A stretch of DNA of 64,000 bases from Tardibacter chloracetimidivorans (GTDB lineage: Bacteria; Pseudomonadota; Alphaproteobacteria; Sphingomonadales; Sphingomonadaceae): contig NZ_CP018221.1 of the NCBI RefSeq assembly GCF_001890385.1, positions 979,501-1,043,500 on the forward strand, written 5' to 3'. Below are positions 33,766 to 42,437 of this stretch, piece after piece. A program made the position numbers and the translations under genes. The notes below the pieces were generated by a model, which saw nothing but the letters and a program-made list of their open reading frames with translations, was not told the DNA's origin and did no database searches. Position 1 is the stretch's first letter. Each line of letters begins with the position of its first letter.

Positions 33766-34454
33766 TGAGCCTGCGGGAGAATAGGGCGGCCGAAAAACCG
33801 GCCACCGTGACGCGCGGTGACGATAATGACCTCGCCGACCTGTTCGCCCGCAATCAGGCTTGGGCAAAGTCCAAGACTTTGGTCGATCCGAGCTTCTTCA
33901 GCCGCCTCGTGGGCCAGCAGAGGCCCAGCTACTTCTGGATAGGATGTTCAGATAGCCGCGTGCCTGCGACCGAGATCGTCAACCTCGATCCCGGCGAGAT
34001 GTTCGTCCACCGCAACGTCGCCAATCTCGCAGTGGAGAATGATCCCAACTTTGCAGCAGCGCTGCAATTCGCGATCGAGGCGCTGCACGTACAACATATT
34101 ATCGTCGTCGGCCATTATGGCTGTGGCGGCATCCAGGCCGCCATGGCGCCCGCAACCCCCGATGCGATCGGAAATTGGCTCGCACCGGTGCGGGCGGTTC
34201 ACCACGCGCATCCCTGCAACGCCGCACCCGATCAGGCCGACGCGAATGCGCTGTGCGAGCGGAACGTCGTCGCTCAAGTTGGAGCCCTCGCCGCCAACCG
34301 CCTCGTACGTACTGCATGGGCGGCGCAAGCCGACCTGACGCTGCACGGATGGGTTTATGCCATCAGCGATGGTCTGTTGCGCGCGGTCTGCGAGCCGGTC
34401 CACCGGGACGGTCGGGGCGTGCCTCCACCTGACGGCACGGGGCGCGCTCGATGA
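33765..34454 (+). CDS. Beta-class carbonic anhydrase
   Basis: A 229-residue zinc enzyme interconverting CO2 and bicarbonate. Zinc ligands and dyad are visible in YFWIGCSDSRVPATEIVNLD (Cys, Asp-Ser-Arg) and HIIVVGHYGCGGIQAAM (His, Cys). TLHGWVYAISDGLLRAV is the conserved C-terminal part. It is coupled to the peroxiredoxin gene and overlaps the next gene by four bases. Bicarbonate supply may matter for SOD/peroxide chemistry, but that is inference. Confidence 0.93.
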   Translation: MSLRENRAAEKPATVTRGDDNDLADLFARNQAWAKSKTLVDPSFFSRLVGQQRPSYFWIGCSDSRVPATEIVNLDPGEMFVHRNVANLAVENDPNFAAALQFAIEALHVQHIIVVGHYGCGGIQAAMAPATPDAIGNWLAPVRAVHHAHPCNAAPDQADANALCERNVVAQVGALAANRLVRTAWAAQADLTLHGWVYAISDGLLRAVCEPVHRDGRGVPPPDGTGRAR

Positions 34455-34849
34455 GCATGCTTCGCTCACCATCGGCCTTGGCGGGCGACAGTGGTGGAGC
34501 GCAGCTCGCGGTCACCATTGCGGCCTGCCAACTGGCCATCACGCCAAGTCGCGCGCTCGATGGCGAGATCGCCCTGGCCGTGTTCCCCGCTTTGATCGAA
34601 CTACCGCGTGTCGAGGCCGGGATCTGGTCGCAAGCTGACGGCACACGCGTGCGGGCGCTGCGCTATTCCGAAGTCCGCTCGGCAGCCGCGACCCTCGTCC
34701 CGCCAGGCTGTTGGATCGAAGAGGACGGCGCCCATGTGATCGTCGCGGGCGCGCAAGGGACATGGGCGGGCGACCACGCGCATCATGCGATTTCGCTCTG
34801 CATCGCGGCCCTCAGCGCCCGCGCCGCAGGAGCTGGCCATGCCCACTGA
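34451..34849 (+). CDS. Hypothetical protein between carbonic anhydrase and SOD
   Basis: A 132-residue Ala-rich protein: AQLAVTIAACQLAITPSRAL, EIALAVFPALIELPRVEAGI, PGCWIEEDGAHVIVAGAQGT, WAGDHAHHAISLCIAAL. It looks like a soluble alpha/beta protein without a known motif. The ATGA overlap with the carbonic anhydrase gene indicates coupled expression. No function can be stated. Confidence 0.6.
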   Translation: MSMLRSPSALAGDSGGAQLAVTIAACQLAITPSRALDGEIALAVFPALIELPRVEAGIWSQADGTRVRALRYSEVRSAAATLVPPGCWIEEDGAHVIVAGAQGTWAGDHAHHAISLCIAALSARAAGAGHAH

Positions 34850-34924
34850 GCCGCCGAACAGCGCGTCCGTCCGTCACCCGTGCCGGCGAACTGCTTTCTT
34901 TTCCCCAAAATCTGGAGATTTGCT

Positions 34925-35623
34925 ATGGCTGATCTAGGCTCAAGCACCTTACGGTCCTCTATCGCAGGCGCCGTCGCATTCGAGCTCCCTCCCCTTCCCT
35001 ATGGCATCGATGCTCTGGTGCCCGTCCTCTCCGCGGAGACGTTGGCGATCCATCACGGCAAGCATCATGCGCGCTATGTCGAGACGCTCAATCGTCTGCT
35101 GGCCGAACGGAATGAAGCGGTATCGACACTCGAGTCCGTCATTCGCGCGGCCCATGCGAGCGGCACCCAAGGGTTGTTCAACAATGCAGCCCAAGCCTGG
35201 AACCATGGCTTCTTCTGGGAAAGCATGACGCCGGCGCCCGCTCAACCGGGCAATGGGCTCACCACTGCCATCAAAGCCAGCTTTGGCGGGCTGGAAGCGC
35301 TCGGAACGCGCTTCGTCGCAGAAGGCACCGGCCATTTCGCGTCCGGCTGGGTCTGGCTCGTGGCGCGAGGCAACAGGCTTGAGGTCATCTCAACCCATGA
35401 TGCCGGATGTCCCGTTTTGGACGATGGTGTCACCCCGCTCCTGTGCTGCGACGTGTGGGAACATGCCTATTACATCGATTATCGGCAGGATCGCGCCCAG
35501 TGGCTGACGCTATGGTGGACCAAGCTCGCCAACTGGTCCTTCGCCGAGAAACAATATGACGCCGCCCTCGGCCGAGGCGAGCCCTGGCAATATCCCGCGC
35601 CGTCCCCTGTTCCCGTCAAATAG
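34925..35623 (+). CDS. sodB: Superoxide dismutase, Fe/Mn type
   Basis: A 232-residue SOD. The metal ligands are His in ETLAIHHGKHHARYVETLNR, His in AQAWNHGFFWESMTPAPA, and Asp/His in CCDVWEHAYYIDYRQDR. LFNNAAQAWNHGFFW and GTGHFASGWVWLV favour the Fe type, but metal use cannot be fixed by eye. The ATG at 34925 is chosen because the upstream extension is unlike SODs. Fourth gene of the prx-cah operon. Confidence 0.93.
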   Translation: MADLGSSTLRSSIAGAVAFELPPLPYGIDALVPVLSAETLAIHHGKHHARYVETLNRLLAERNEAVSTLESVIRAAHASGTQGLFNNAAQAWNHGFFWESMTPAPAQPGNGLTTAIKASFGGLEALGTRFVAEGTGHFASGWVWLVARGNRLEVISTHDAGCPVLDDGVTPLLCCDVWEHAYYIDYRQDRAQWLTLWWTKLANWSFAEKQYDAALGRGEPWQYPAPSPVPVK

Positions 35624-35635
35624 AGAGGAAACGAG

Positions 35636-35893
35636 ATGCTAGTCGATGTCTTCGCTGGTCGCGACCATAAGAATGCCACACCCACCGGATGCTTTCATTT
35701 CGCGCGCTCCCCAACCCCGGGCGAGCAGGTCGAAATCAATGGCAAGATCCGGGTCGTCACCCGAGCCTGGCATCAGCCGGGCAGCTGTTATGCCGGTGCG
35801 AAATTCGCCATTTTGATAAGCGAGCAGGTGGCGCCGGTCGACGAGCTGGAACCGTCAACCCCCGCCTATGACGTGGCTGGAGAAGTGGTTTAG
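35636..35893 (+). CDS. Small hypothetical protein after sodB
   Basis: An 85-residue protein: MLVDVFAGRDHKNATPTGCF, TPGEQVEINGKIRVVTRAWH, AGAKFAILISEQVAPVDELE. Likely beta-rich. The ATG has GAGAGGAAACG upstream and follows sodB by 12 bases, so it belongs to the oxidative-stress operon. Unknown function. Confidence 0.6.
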   Translation: MLVDVFAGRDHKNATPTGCFHFARSPTPGEQVEINGKIRVVTRAWHQPGSCYAGAKFAILISEQVAPVDELEPSTPAYDVAGEVV

Positions 35894-35962
35894 CGCCCGG
35901 TCCGCGGCAATGTCACCGACGCGCTGCGGAAGAATCCCTCGAGCGGCGCGGCGTGCGGAGAG

Positions 35963-36561
35963 ATGTATAATGGAGAACCCGAAAGGTCCGCGCCGGATCA
36001 CAATATCGTCCTCGTCGTTGAGGACGAACCGCTTGCGCGCATGTTCGCCGCGGAAGCTCTTATGGACGAGGGATACCGCGTATTCGAAGCCCACGATGCT
36101 CGTGACGCACTCGCGATTCTCGACCATCGTTGTGATATTGGCGTTGTCCTCACCGACGTCGAAATGCCGGGTGGCATGGATAACTTGGCGCTCGCCGGCA
36201 CGATCCGCGAACCTGGCCCGAAACGGTCATTCTCATAAATTCAGGACGGATTCGCCCCGAGCCCAATACCTTGCCGATCGTCGCGGGCTTTATCGCCAGG
36301 CCCTATCGCATAAGCGATCTGGTGGACAAACTTGAGATATTGTTGGAGCAAAACGGCGTCCATCGGCGCTCCGACGACCATATTCTCGAAGCGTGGTGCG
36401 CGGCCGAACTTGGGCACGCGAGCGCCGACCCTTTCGATAAACCCACCCTTCTCGCGCGCGCCGTGGCAGCCGAGCAGATGGCGATTGCCCGCTTTGGGTA
36501 CGGCGCTCGTTCCGCTGTCTATCATGCGCGCTTCCCCGACAGGCCGCCTCCGCGCCCATAA
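35963..36561 (+). pseudogene. Frameshifted receiver-domain response regulator
   Basis: The first frame (35963-36238) encodes a receiver domain: IVLVVEDEPLARMFAAEALM, phosphoacceptor Asp in IGVVLTDVEMPGGMD. It then slips: after IREP the domain goes on in another frame as WPETVILINSGRIRPEPNTL and GFIARPYRISDLVDKLEILL (the RPY matching the conserved Lys-Pro region, here Arg for Lys). A one-base loss near 36213 in CGAACCTGG explains it. The tail to 36561 (ILEAWCAAELGHASADPFDK) continues past the domain. A sequencing error must be excluded. A histidine kinase gene lies convergent next to it. Confidence 0.7.
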
Positions 36562-36632
36562 GGGAATGACTCGGGTGGCCAGCCGGTCCTTGCCACTGAA
36601 AAATCGGTCGATCCAGCGAGCTTACGCGACGG

Positions 36633-37460
36633 CTAGTGGAGATCGGCGGAACCGTCGGCACAGGGGAAAAAGAGATCGAAGGTGGTGCCGACACCGATCG
36701 CGGTGTCGATCCTCAAGAAGCCGCCGGACTGCCGCACGAACGCATCAACCTGCGGGATCCCCAGTCCCGTCCCGGCACCGGCCTTGGTAGTAAAGAAAGG
36801 GTCGAAGATCTTGCGCCTGACCCCCGCGTCCATGCCCGTACCATTGTCTCTCACGCGAACCCGCACGTAATGATCCGGCCCTTGGTCGCGCGATACGGGT
36901 CGCGAAATCAGGGCAGTGCTGATCTGGATGGTCCCGCCGTCGGGCATGGCATCCCGCGCGTTGACGACGAGATTCATGATCGCGGCGTTGAACTGCGGAA
37001 ATTCAAATTCAACATCCGGGACGTCGGGACCGAGCTGCACCACAATCCGAATCCCCGATCCGGCAGCATATCGCAGCAGGATTTCCAATCGTACCAGGGC
37101 ATCATTGACGTTGTGAGCATGGATGTCGCAATCATGCCCGCTCGCGAAGTTGAGCAGTCGCGTGGTCATCCGCAACCCGCGCTCCACTCCCTCCTGCGCG
37201 CCCACGAGAAAGTCGGTGACCAACAAAGGATCGTCAGCATGTCGTTCGGCCAGACGCACCGCTGCGGAAATCACGCCAAGGACGTTCCTGAAATCATGCA
37301 CGAAACCCCTGCTCATCTGACCTAGAGCGAGCATTCGCTCGATCGGGCTGGAGCTCAGTGCTGGTGACGCGTGAATCTTGTTGGTTGGCGCTGCAATGCC
37401 GCGCGCATTGCCTGACATCTCCAAACCGACCGACGAGCTCAACGGTGTATCGACCGGCAT
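36633..37460 (-). CDS. Soluble histidine kinase (NtrB-like)
   Basis: A 275-residue sensor kinase without transmembrane segments. Dimerisation/phosphoacceptor helix: GQMSRGFVHDFRNVLGVISA (His in VHDFRN). ATPase domain: N box MNLVVNARDAMPDGGTIQIS, G1 RVRDNGTGMDAGVRRKIFDP, F box FFTTKAGAGTGLGIPQVDAF (G2). There is no PAS domain; the first 40 residues are Ser/Ala-rich. It is convergent to the broken receiver gene, its probable partner, so this pathway may be inactive. Confidence 0.88.
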   Translation of the reverse strand: MPVDTPLSSSVGLEMSGNARGIAAPTNKIHASPALSSSPIERMLALGQMSRGFVHDFRNVLGVISAAVRLAERHADDPLLVTDFLVGAQEGVERGLRMTTRLLNFASGHDCDIHAHNVNDALVRLEILLRYAAGSGIRIVVQLGPDVPDVEFEFPQFNAAIMNLVVNARDAMPDGGTIQISTALISRPVSRDQGPDHYVRVRVRDNGTGMDAGVRRKIFDPFFTTKAGAGTGLGIPQVDAFVRQSGGFLRIDTAIGVGTTFDLFFPCADGSADLH

Positions 37461-37968
37461 ATGAGGGTGTCCCTTCCTGCCACTTGACGCCGAGCGTCAT
37501 CCCTACGCGATTCGTTTGTCAATAATTGCGCGGCCTCTTAAACGACGTCCAATTAATATTATTGCCTGTTCGCAACACTAATATTGCATTTAATCTCGCC
37601 TTACGAGCGACACGAGTAGTATAGATGCCTTCCGCAGTGCTGACGCTCTGGTTGCGCCATCCTCCCCTGCACTGCGGCGCATAGGGCCCCTGACCGGCCC
37701 CCAGGGCCGGGTGTCGAACCCTAACCGCTCGTCGCGACGCCTCCTACTTTGTAAGCGTCCATCGGTGTGGCCGGCAGTCTGGTCTGCCTGACGCTACGTT
37801 CCCTTCCCACTTTCCGGGAACCTTTTGCGACGCGTCTCATCAAATAGACAAAAGGAAACAATCGGCGATGGGGCGACCACAAGTTGCTCTGAACCGACGA
37901 ACTCTTCGCAGAGCGGCAGCGGGAGATGTCCGACAAACAATAGTGATCCAAGAAGGAGGACCAGCGAG
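37461..37968. promoter_or_regulatory. Promoter region between kinase and ferritin-like gene
   Basis: About 500 bases. The part near 37545-37600 is AT-rich with repeated TAATATT words (AATTAATATTATTGCC, CACTAATATTGCA), a likely promoter or operator zone for the kinase. Further on is a hairpin CCGGCCC-CCA-GGGCCGG (37694-37710). No additional gene is supported. Confidence 0.45.
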
Positions 37969-38544
37969 ATGATCGATATCCCCAGCAGCAGTCGCCGCTC
38001 CGTTCTTACAGGTGGCGTGACCACGCTTTCCGCGGCCGGCCTGGTTGCTTTACTTGGCGGCAGCGTTCCCGCTGCCGCGAGGAAGGCCGATCTGCCGGCG
38101 CAGGATGCGCAGCTTCTCAATGCCGCCTTGGCGCTGGAGCACGAAGGGATCGCCGCCTATCAAATCGCCGCACAAAGCGGACTGCTGTCACCGGATGTTC
38201 TCAAGGTGGGCATTACCTTCCAGAGCCATCACAAAACGCATCGCGATGATCTGGCGGCGGCAATCGGACGCTTGGGTGGCGTGGCCGCGACCAGCAAACC
38301 GATCGCTGACTATGCCGCTTCGCTCGGCGCCGGCGCTTTGAAGACCCAGACTGATGTCCTCAAGCTCGCGCTACGCCTCGAGCGCGGTGCCGCAAATGCC
38401 TATCTGGGCCTTATCCCGTCGCTCCAGGCGACCGAGTTTCATGTGCTCTCCGCCCGTCTGGCCGGCGATGAGGCATTTCATGCCGCTGTCCTCGGGAATG
38501 TCCTGAACGAGCCTATTCCGCAACAGGCACCGATTTTCGGATAG
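37969..38544 (+). CDS. Tat-exported ferritin-like protein (DUF4439-like)
   Basis: A 191-residue protein. The N-terminus has a twin-arginine signal (SSRRSVLTGGVTTLSAAGLV, then ALLGGSVPAAA). The mature part is a ferritin-like four-helix bundle: AQLLNAALALEHEGIAAYQI, FQSHHKTHRDDLAAAIGRLG, LKLALRLERGAANAYLGLIP, LSARLAGDEAFHAAVLGNVL, with Glu/His at metal-binding spacing (EHEG, HHKTH, ERGA, DEAFH). Export by Tat suggests it is loaded with metal in the cytoplasm. A strong ribosome-binding site AGAAGGAGGA precedes the ATG. A cytochrome c gene follows after 5 bases. Confidence 0.82.
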   Translation: MIDIPSSSRRSVLTGGVTTLSAAGLVALLGGSVPAAARKADLPAQDAQLLNAALALEHEGIAAYQIAAQSGLLSPDVLKVGITFQSHHKTHRDDLAAAIGRLGGVAATSKPIADYAASLGAGALKTQTDVLKLALRLERGAANAYLGLIPSLQATEFHVLSARLAGDEAFHAAVLGNVLNEPIPQQAPIFG

Positions 38545-38549
38545 TCTTT

Positions 38550-38954
38550 ATGGCCCGCGCCACCTTCCGAGCGGCGACGCGCGCACTGACGCTCGCGGCG
38601 GCGATGGCGGTCAGCGGCGCGGCGTTCGCGGGCGCCGGCCTGCCACGCGGCGATGCGGTCCGGGGAGTCGACCTCTATCAGGCGAAATGTGGCGCATGCC
38701 ATTCGCTGGATAGCAATCGCGTCGGCCCGGCACATCGCGGCGTTGTCGGGCGGCGAGCAGGCCGCGTCGCCGACTTCCGCTATTCAAAAGCGCTCAGCGC
38801 GTCGCACATTGTCTGGACCCCGGCCAATCTCGACCGCTGGTTGAGGGCGCCGACGGTGATGGTGCCCGGCACTATGATGGGCTTTCGTGTGAGTTCGCCG
38901 CAAGAGCGAGCCGATATCATCGCATATCTCGCGCAAAATCCATCGCGCCGGTGA
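38550..38954 (+). CDS. Periplasmic cytochrome c (class I, c2-like)
   Basis: A 134-residue protein with signal peptide (LTLAAAMAVSGAAFAGA). The haem-binding motif CGACH is in LYQAKCGACHSLDSNRVGPA; the axial Met is in VMVPGTMMGFRVSSPQERAD. The c550/c2 type carries electrons in the periplasm. It starts 5 bases after the ferritin-like gene, so an exported redox pair is likely. Confidence 0.9.
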   Translation: MARATFRAATRALTLAAAMAVSGAAFAGAGLPRGDAVRGVDLYQAKCGACHSLDSNRVGPAHRGVVGRRAGRVADFRYSKALSASHIVWTPANLDRWLRAPTVMVPGTMMGFRVSSPQERADIIAYLAQNPSRR

Positions 38955-39019
38955 GCGACGGACGATGACCAAGGGATTTCGGTCGATGTGCCGATGGCCC
39001 CAAGAAATGGAGAAACCTC

Positions 39020-39595
39020 ATGGCGATCGATGACGCCGCAGACTTGCCGCGCGAAGCGGTCGGCATTTTTCACAGTTCGGAGCAGTTGCAGGACGCGATC
39101 GACGCGCTGCTCAGTTCGGGCTTTCATCGGTCCGAGCTCAGTCTGCTGGCGAGCGAACAGGCGGTGCAGGAGAAGCTGGGCCATCGCTATTCCAGAGTAG
39201 ATATTCTCGCCGACGACCCAGACGTGCCACGCGCCGCCTTTGTGTCGACCGAAGCGATTGGCGACGCGGAGGGCGGTATCATCGGCGGGCTGGTGTATGT
39301 CGGCGCGCTTGCCGCGGTCGGTGCGATCGTCGCGACAGGTGGTACGCTGCTCGCCGTCATCACCGGCGCCGCCCTCGCGGGTGGCGCCGGTGGGCTCGTT
39401 GGCTCGGTGCTCGCCAAATGGCTGGGAGAGCATCATGCGCATTATCTCGAGGAACAGCTCATACGCGGCGGACTGCTGCTGTGGATAAGAACGCGCAACC
39501 CTGCCAGCGAGGTGCGCGCTATCGATATTCTGAGGAAATACTCAGCCGATCAAATTCACATGCACAGCCTGCCCCACCCCGCGCTGGACGCGTGA
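39020..39595 (+). CDS. Stress-type membrane-associated protein with glycine-zipper
   Basis: A 191-residue protein. The N-terminal 50 residues (AVGIFHSSEQLQDAIDALLS, SGFHRSELSLLASEQ) resemble the start of general-stress YflT-like proteins. The middle is a Gly-rich hydrophobic region (GGIIGGLVYVGALAAVGAIV, LAGGAGGLVGSVLAKWLGEH), and the end is soluble. Overlap by four bases with the next gene (GTGA). Function unknown. Confidence 0.65.
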   Translation: MAIDDAADLPREAVGIFHSSEQLQDAIDALLSSGFHRSELSLLASEQAVQEKLGHRYSRVDILADDPDVPRAAFVSTEAIGDAEGGIIGGLVYVGALAAVGAIVATGGTLLAVITGAALAGGAGGLVGSVLAKWLGEHHAHYLEEQLIRGGLLLWIRTRNPASEVRAIDILRKYSADQIHMHSLPHPALDA

Positions 39596-40215
39596 GCGAT
39601 CTGGAACACTTGCTGGCGGAGGTCCGGGCTTGCAACGCATGCGGCGACCTCTTGCCCCTCGGTCCGAGACCGGTCCTGCAGATGTCCGCAACCGCCCGCA
39701 TCCTGATCACAAGCCAGGCGCCAGGCACTAAGGTCCACGCGAGCGGCGTTCCCTTTTCCGATCCATCGGGCGATCGGTTGCGCGACTGGATGGGCATATC
39801 CGAGGATCAGTTCTACGACGCGGCCAATATCGCCATCCTGCCCATGGGTCTGTGCTATCCCGGACGCGCTGGACAGGGCGATGCACCGCCCCGCCCGGAA
39901 TGCGCACGGTTGTGGCGGGAACGGCTGCTCGCAGCAATGCCAAGGCTTCGCCTGACGCTCCTGGTGGGAAGCCATGCCCAAAATCATGTGCTCGGTCCGG
40001 GTCACCTTACGGAGCGGGTCCGCGATTTCAGATCCTATCTGCCGGCCTTATTCCCACTTCCGCACCCCTCATGGCGCGTGACGATTTGGGCGCGCAAACA
40101 CCCCTGGTTCGAGGAGGAGGTTCTTCCACACCTGCGCGCCGCGATCCGGCAGGCCTGGCCCGAGCTGGAAAAGATCGAGCGGCATCCTGGTGCCGCGACC
40201 GACATCCGTGGCTGA
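39592..40215 (+). CDS. Uracil-DNA glycosylase-family protein
   Basis: A 207-residue protein of the UDG superfamily. An N-terminal Cys pair (VRACNACGDLLPLGPRPVLQ) is followed by the motif-A-like ARILITSQAPGTKVHASGVP and SDPSGDRLRDWMGISEDQFY; the C-terminal motif is LLVGSHAQNHVLGPG and FPLPHPSWRVTIWARKHPWF. The family removes uracil or binds such DNA; the activity of this branch (single Cys pair, unlike the four Cys of the 4Fe-4S families 4 and 5) is not established. GTG start overlapping the upstream stop. Confidence 0.8.
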   Translation: MSDLEHLLAEVRACNACGDLLPLGPRPVLQMSATARILITSQAPGTKVHASGVPFSDPSGDRLRDWMGISEDQFYDAANIAILPMGLCYPGRAGQGDAPPRPECARLWRERLLAAMPRLRLTLLVGSHAQNHVLGPGHLTERVRDFRSYLPALFPLPHPSWRVTIWARKHPWFEEEVLPHLRAAIRQAWPELEKIERHPGAATDIRG

Positions 40216-40222
40216 GCGGTCG

Positions 40223-40768
40223 ATGTCGGCCGCCCAACCCATCTATACGATCGGGCATTCGACACGGTCGATCGCGGATTTCGTCGTGTTGCTCCAAGTC
40301 GGCAGGGTGGAACTGGTGGTGGATATTCGCAGCATCTCCCGCTCGCGCGCCAATCCCCAATTCAACCGCGACACGCTGCCAGCGACCCTTGCGTCATGGC
40401 AGATCGACTATGAGCAGATCCTGGCATTGGGCGGGCTGCGCAAGAAATCGAAGACGATCCCCCCGGAGCTCAATGGCTTCTGGACTAATCCGAGTTTCCA
40501 TAACTATGCCGACTCTGCCCTGTCCGACGCGTTTCGGACTGGTCTGGATCTTCTCCTCGCGCATGCGGCGGATCGACGCTGCGCGATCATGTGTGCCGAG
40601 GCCGTCTGGTGGCGATGCCATCGCCGGATCGTGGCCGACTATCTCCTGCTGAAGCAGCAGGACGTCTTCCACCTGATAGGGCTTTCCCGCACCCAACCTG
40701 CCGTCATGAACGCCGCTGCACGGGTCGGCGCGGGTGGTCTCGTCTATCCGGCTGTTGCTGCGGATTGA
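40223..40768 (+). CDS. DUF488 domain protein
   Basis: A 181-residue protein with PIYTIGHSTRSIADFVVLLQ, VELVVDIRSISRSRANPQFN, DYEQILALGGLRKKSKTIPP and the Cys-containing CAIMCAEAVWWRCHRRIVAD. This is the standard DUF488 layout, longer than the YeaO type at 26813. Possible starts are GTG 40208 and ATG 40223. It closes the run of genes from 39020, linked to the glycosylase gene with overlap or short spacing; a role in DNA or nucleotide handling is inference. Confidence 0.85.
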   Translation: MSAAQPIYTIGHSTRSIADFVVLLQVGRVELVVDIRSISRSRANPQFNRDTLPATLASWQIDYEQILALGGLRKKSKTIPPELNGFWTNPSFHNYADSALSDAFRTGLDLLLAHAADRRCAIMCAEAVWWRCHRRIVADYLLLKQQDVFHLIGLSRTQPAVMNAAARVGAGGLVYPAVAAD

Positions 40769-40777
40769 GCCGGTCCT

Positions 40778-42437
40778 TCAGTGTCCATGATCGCCAGCGG
40801 CTTGTCCCCGGCCGAACACGCCTTGGATGATCGTCCGGGCCTCGCGTTGAATCGCGCGCAAATGGTCGGCACTGCGGAAGCTCTCGGCGTACAGCTTGTA
40901 GATCAGCTCCGTTCCGGATGGGCGCGCCGCAAACCAGCCACCCGCGGTTGTGATCTTGATGCCGCAGAACGGTTCGCCCCCGGCAGGCGCGGTGGTCAGC
41001 TTCGCCTCGATCGGTTCGCCAGCGAGTTCGGTGGCAGAGATCCGATCGGCCGTGGCGCGGCGCAGCACATCCATCTGCTCGGGCGCTACCAGTGCGTCGA
41101 TCCGTTCGTACCAGAATTGCCCGAATTCTTGCATCAGCGCGTCATAGGCCTGGTTCGGATCGGACCCGGAGTGCGCCGTGATCTCGGCCGCCAACAGGCC
41201 AAGCGCCAAGCCGCCCTTGTCGGTCGTCCAGACCGAACCATCGCGCCGAAGCAAGGAGGAGCCGGCACTTTCCTCGCCGGCAAAGCCAAGAGCACCCGAG
41301 TAGAGACCGTCGACGAACCATTTGAATCCGAAGGGAACTTCGACAAGCGGCCGACCAGCGCGGTTTGCGATGCGATCGATCACTGCTGCTCACCATGGTC
41401 TTGCCGATACCGCAGCGCGGCGTCCAATGCGGGCGATGATCGATCAGATACGCGATCGCCGCCGCCAGAAAATGATTGGGCGTCATCAGGCCACCCGTCG
41501 GCGTGACGATGCCATGGCGGTCGGCGTCGGTATCGTTGCCGAACGCAAGGTCGAAACGGTCGCGCATGCCGATCAGCCGGGTCAGGGCATAAGGCGACGA
41601 GCAATCCATCCGGATCTTCCCGTCCCAGTCCGCGGTCATGAAGCCGAACGTGGGGTCGACCATGCCCTCGACGACAGTTCCATTGAGACCGTAGCGGTCG
41701 ATGATCTTGGGCCAATAGTGCACGCTGGCGCCACCCAAAGGATCGATGCCGAGTGCCAGCCCTGACCCCGCAATAGTCTCCATGTCAATCACGCCCGCGA
41801 GATCTCCGATATAGGGATCCATATAGTCGTGGGGGTGCACGCACACCGATTGGCGCGCCCGTGCATAAGGAATACGTCGGACCTTTTGAATGCCCGCCTT
41901 CAGCAGTTCGTTCGCGGTGGCTTCGATCCAGCTGGTAACGTCGGAGCCAGCGGGGCCGCCCGTCGGCGGATTATATTTGAAGCCGCCATCTTCCGGGGGA
42001 TTGTGCGAGGGGGTGAGCACGACGCCATCGGCCAAGCTGGCCGTTCGGCCACGGTTATAGGTCAGGATGGCATGGGAAATGACGGGGGTCGGCGTGAAGC
42101 CCTCGTCGGCATCGATCATCGTCTCCACGTCGTTGGCGACGAACACCTCCAGCGCGGTCACAAATGCCGGCCGCGAGAGGGCGTGGGTGTCGATGCCAAC
42201 GAATAGCGGCCCATCAATCCCCTCGCGCTTGCGATACAGGCAGACGGCCTCGGCGATGGCGACGATATGCGCCTCGTTGAAGGCATTGTGGAATGCAGAG
42301 CCACGGTGGCCCGAGGTGCCGAAATGGATGAGCTGCGTTGCCACCGATGGGTCCGGAATGCCGGCCTAATAGGCCTCGATCAGCTGGGCGGGCTCCAACA
42401 GCTTCCCCGCTGCCGGATCGACGCGCTCGCCGCTCAT
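40778..42437 (-). pseudogene. pgm: Phosphoglucomutase, broken by stop and frameshift
   Basis: Translation from the ATG at 42437 gives MSGERVDPAAGKLLEPAQLI then EAY, then TAG (42366-42368, codon 24), then in frame AGIPDPSVATQLIHFGTSGH, the normal Pgm start region. The phosphoserine loop VLTPSHNPPEDGGFKY and metal loop FGNDTDADRHGIVTP are intact. Near 41390 the frame shifts after KTMVSSS; the rest (DRIANRAGRPLVEVPFGFKW to FAARPSGTELIYKLYAESFR) is in another frame. A shift in the repeat AGCAGCAG explains this. Two separate lesions make a functional enzyme unlikely. The upstream gap contains an AATAATATTCATTTGC motif. Confidence 0.85.

Noticed and set aside
37690-37760. EcfG-type promoter upstream of the ferritin-like gene
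   Set aside because: GGAAC words occur nearby (37818) but no CGTT at the right distance follows.
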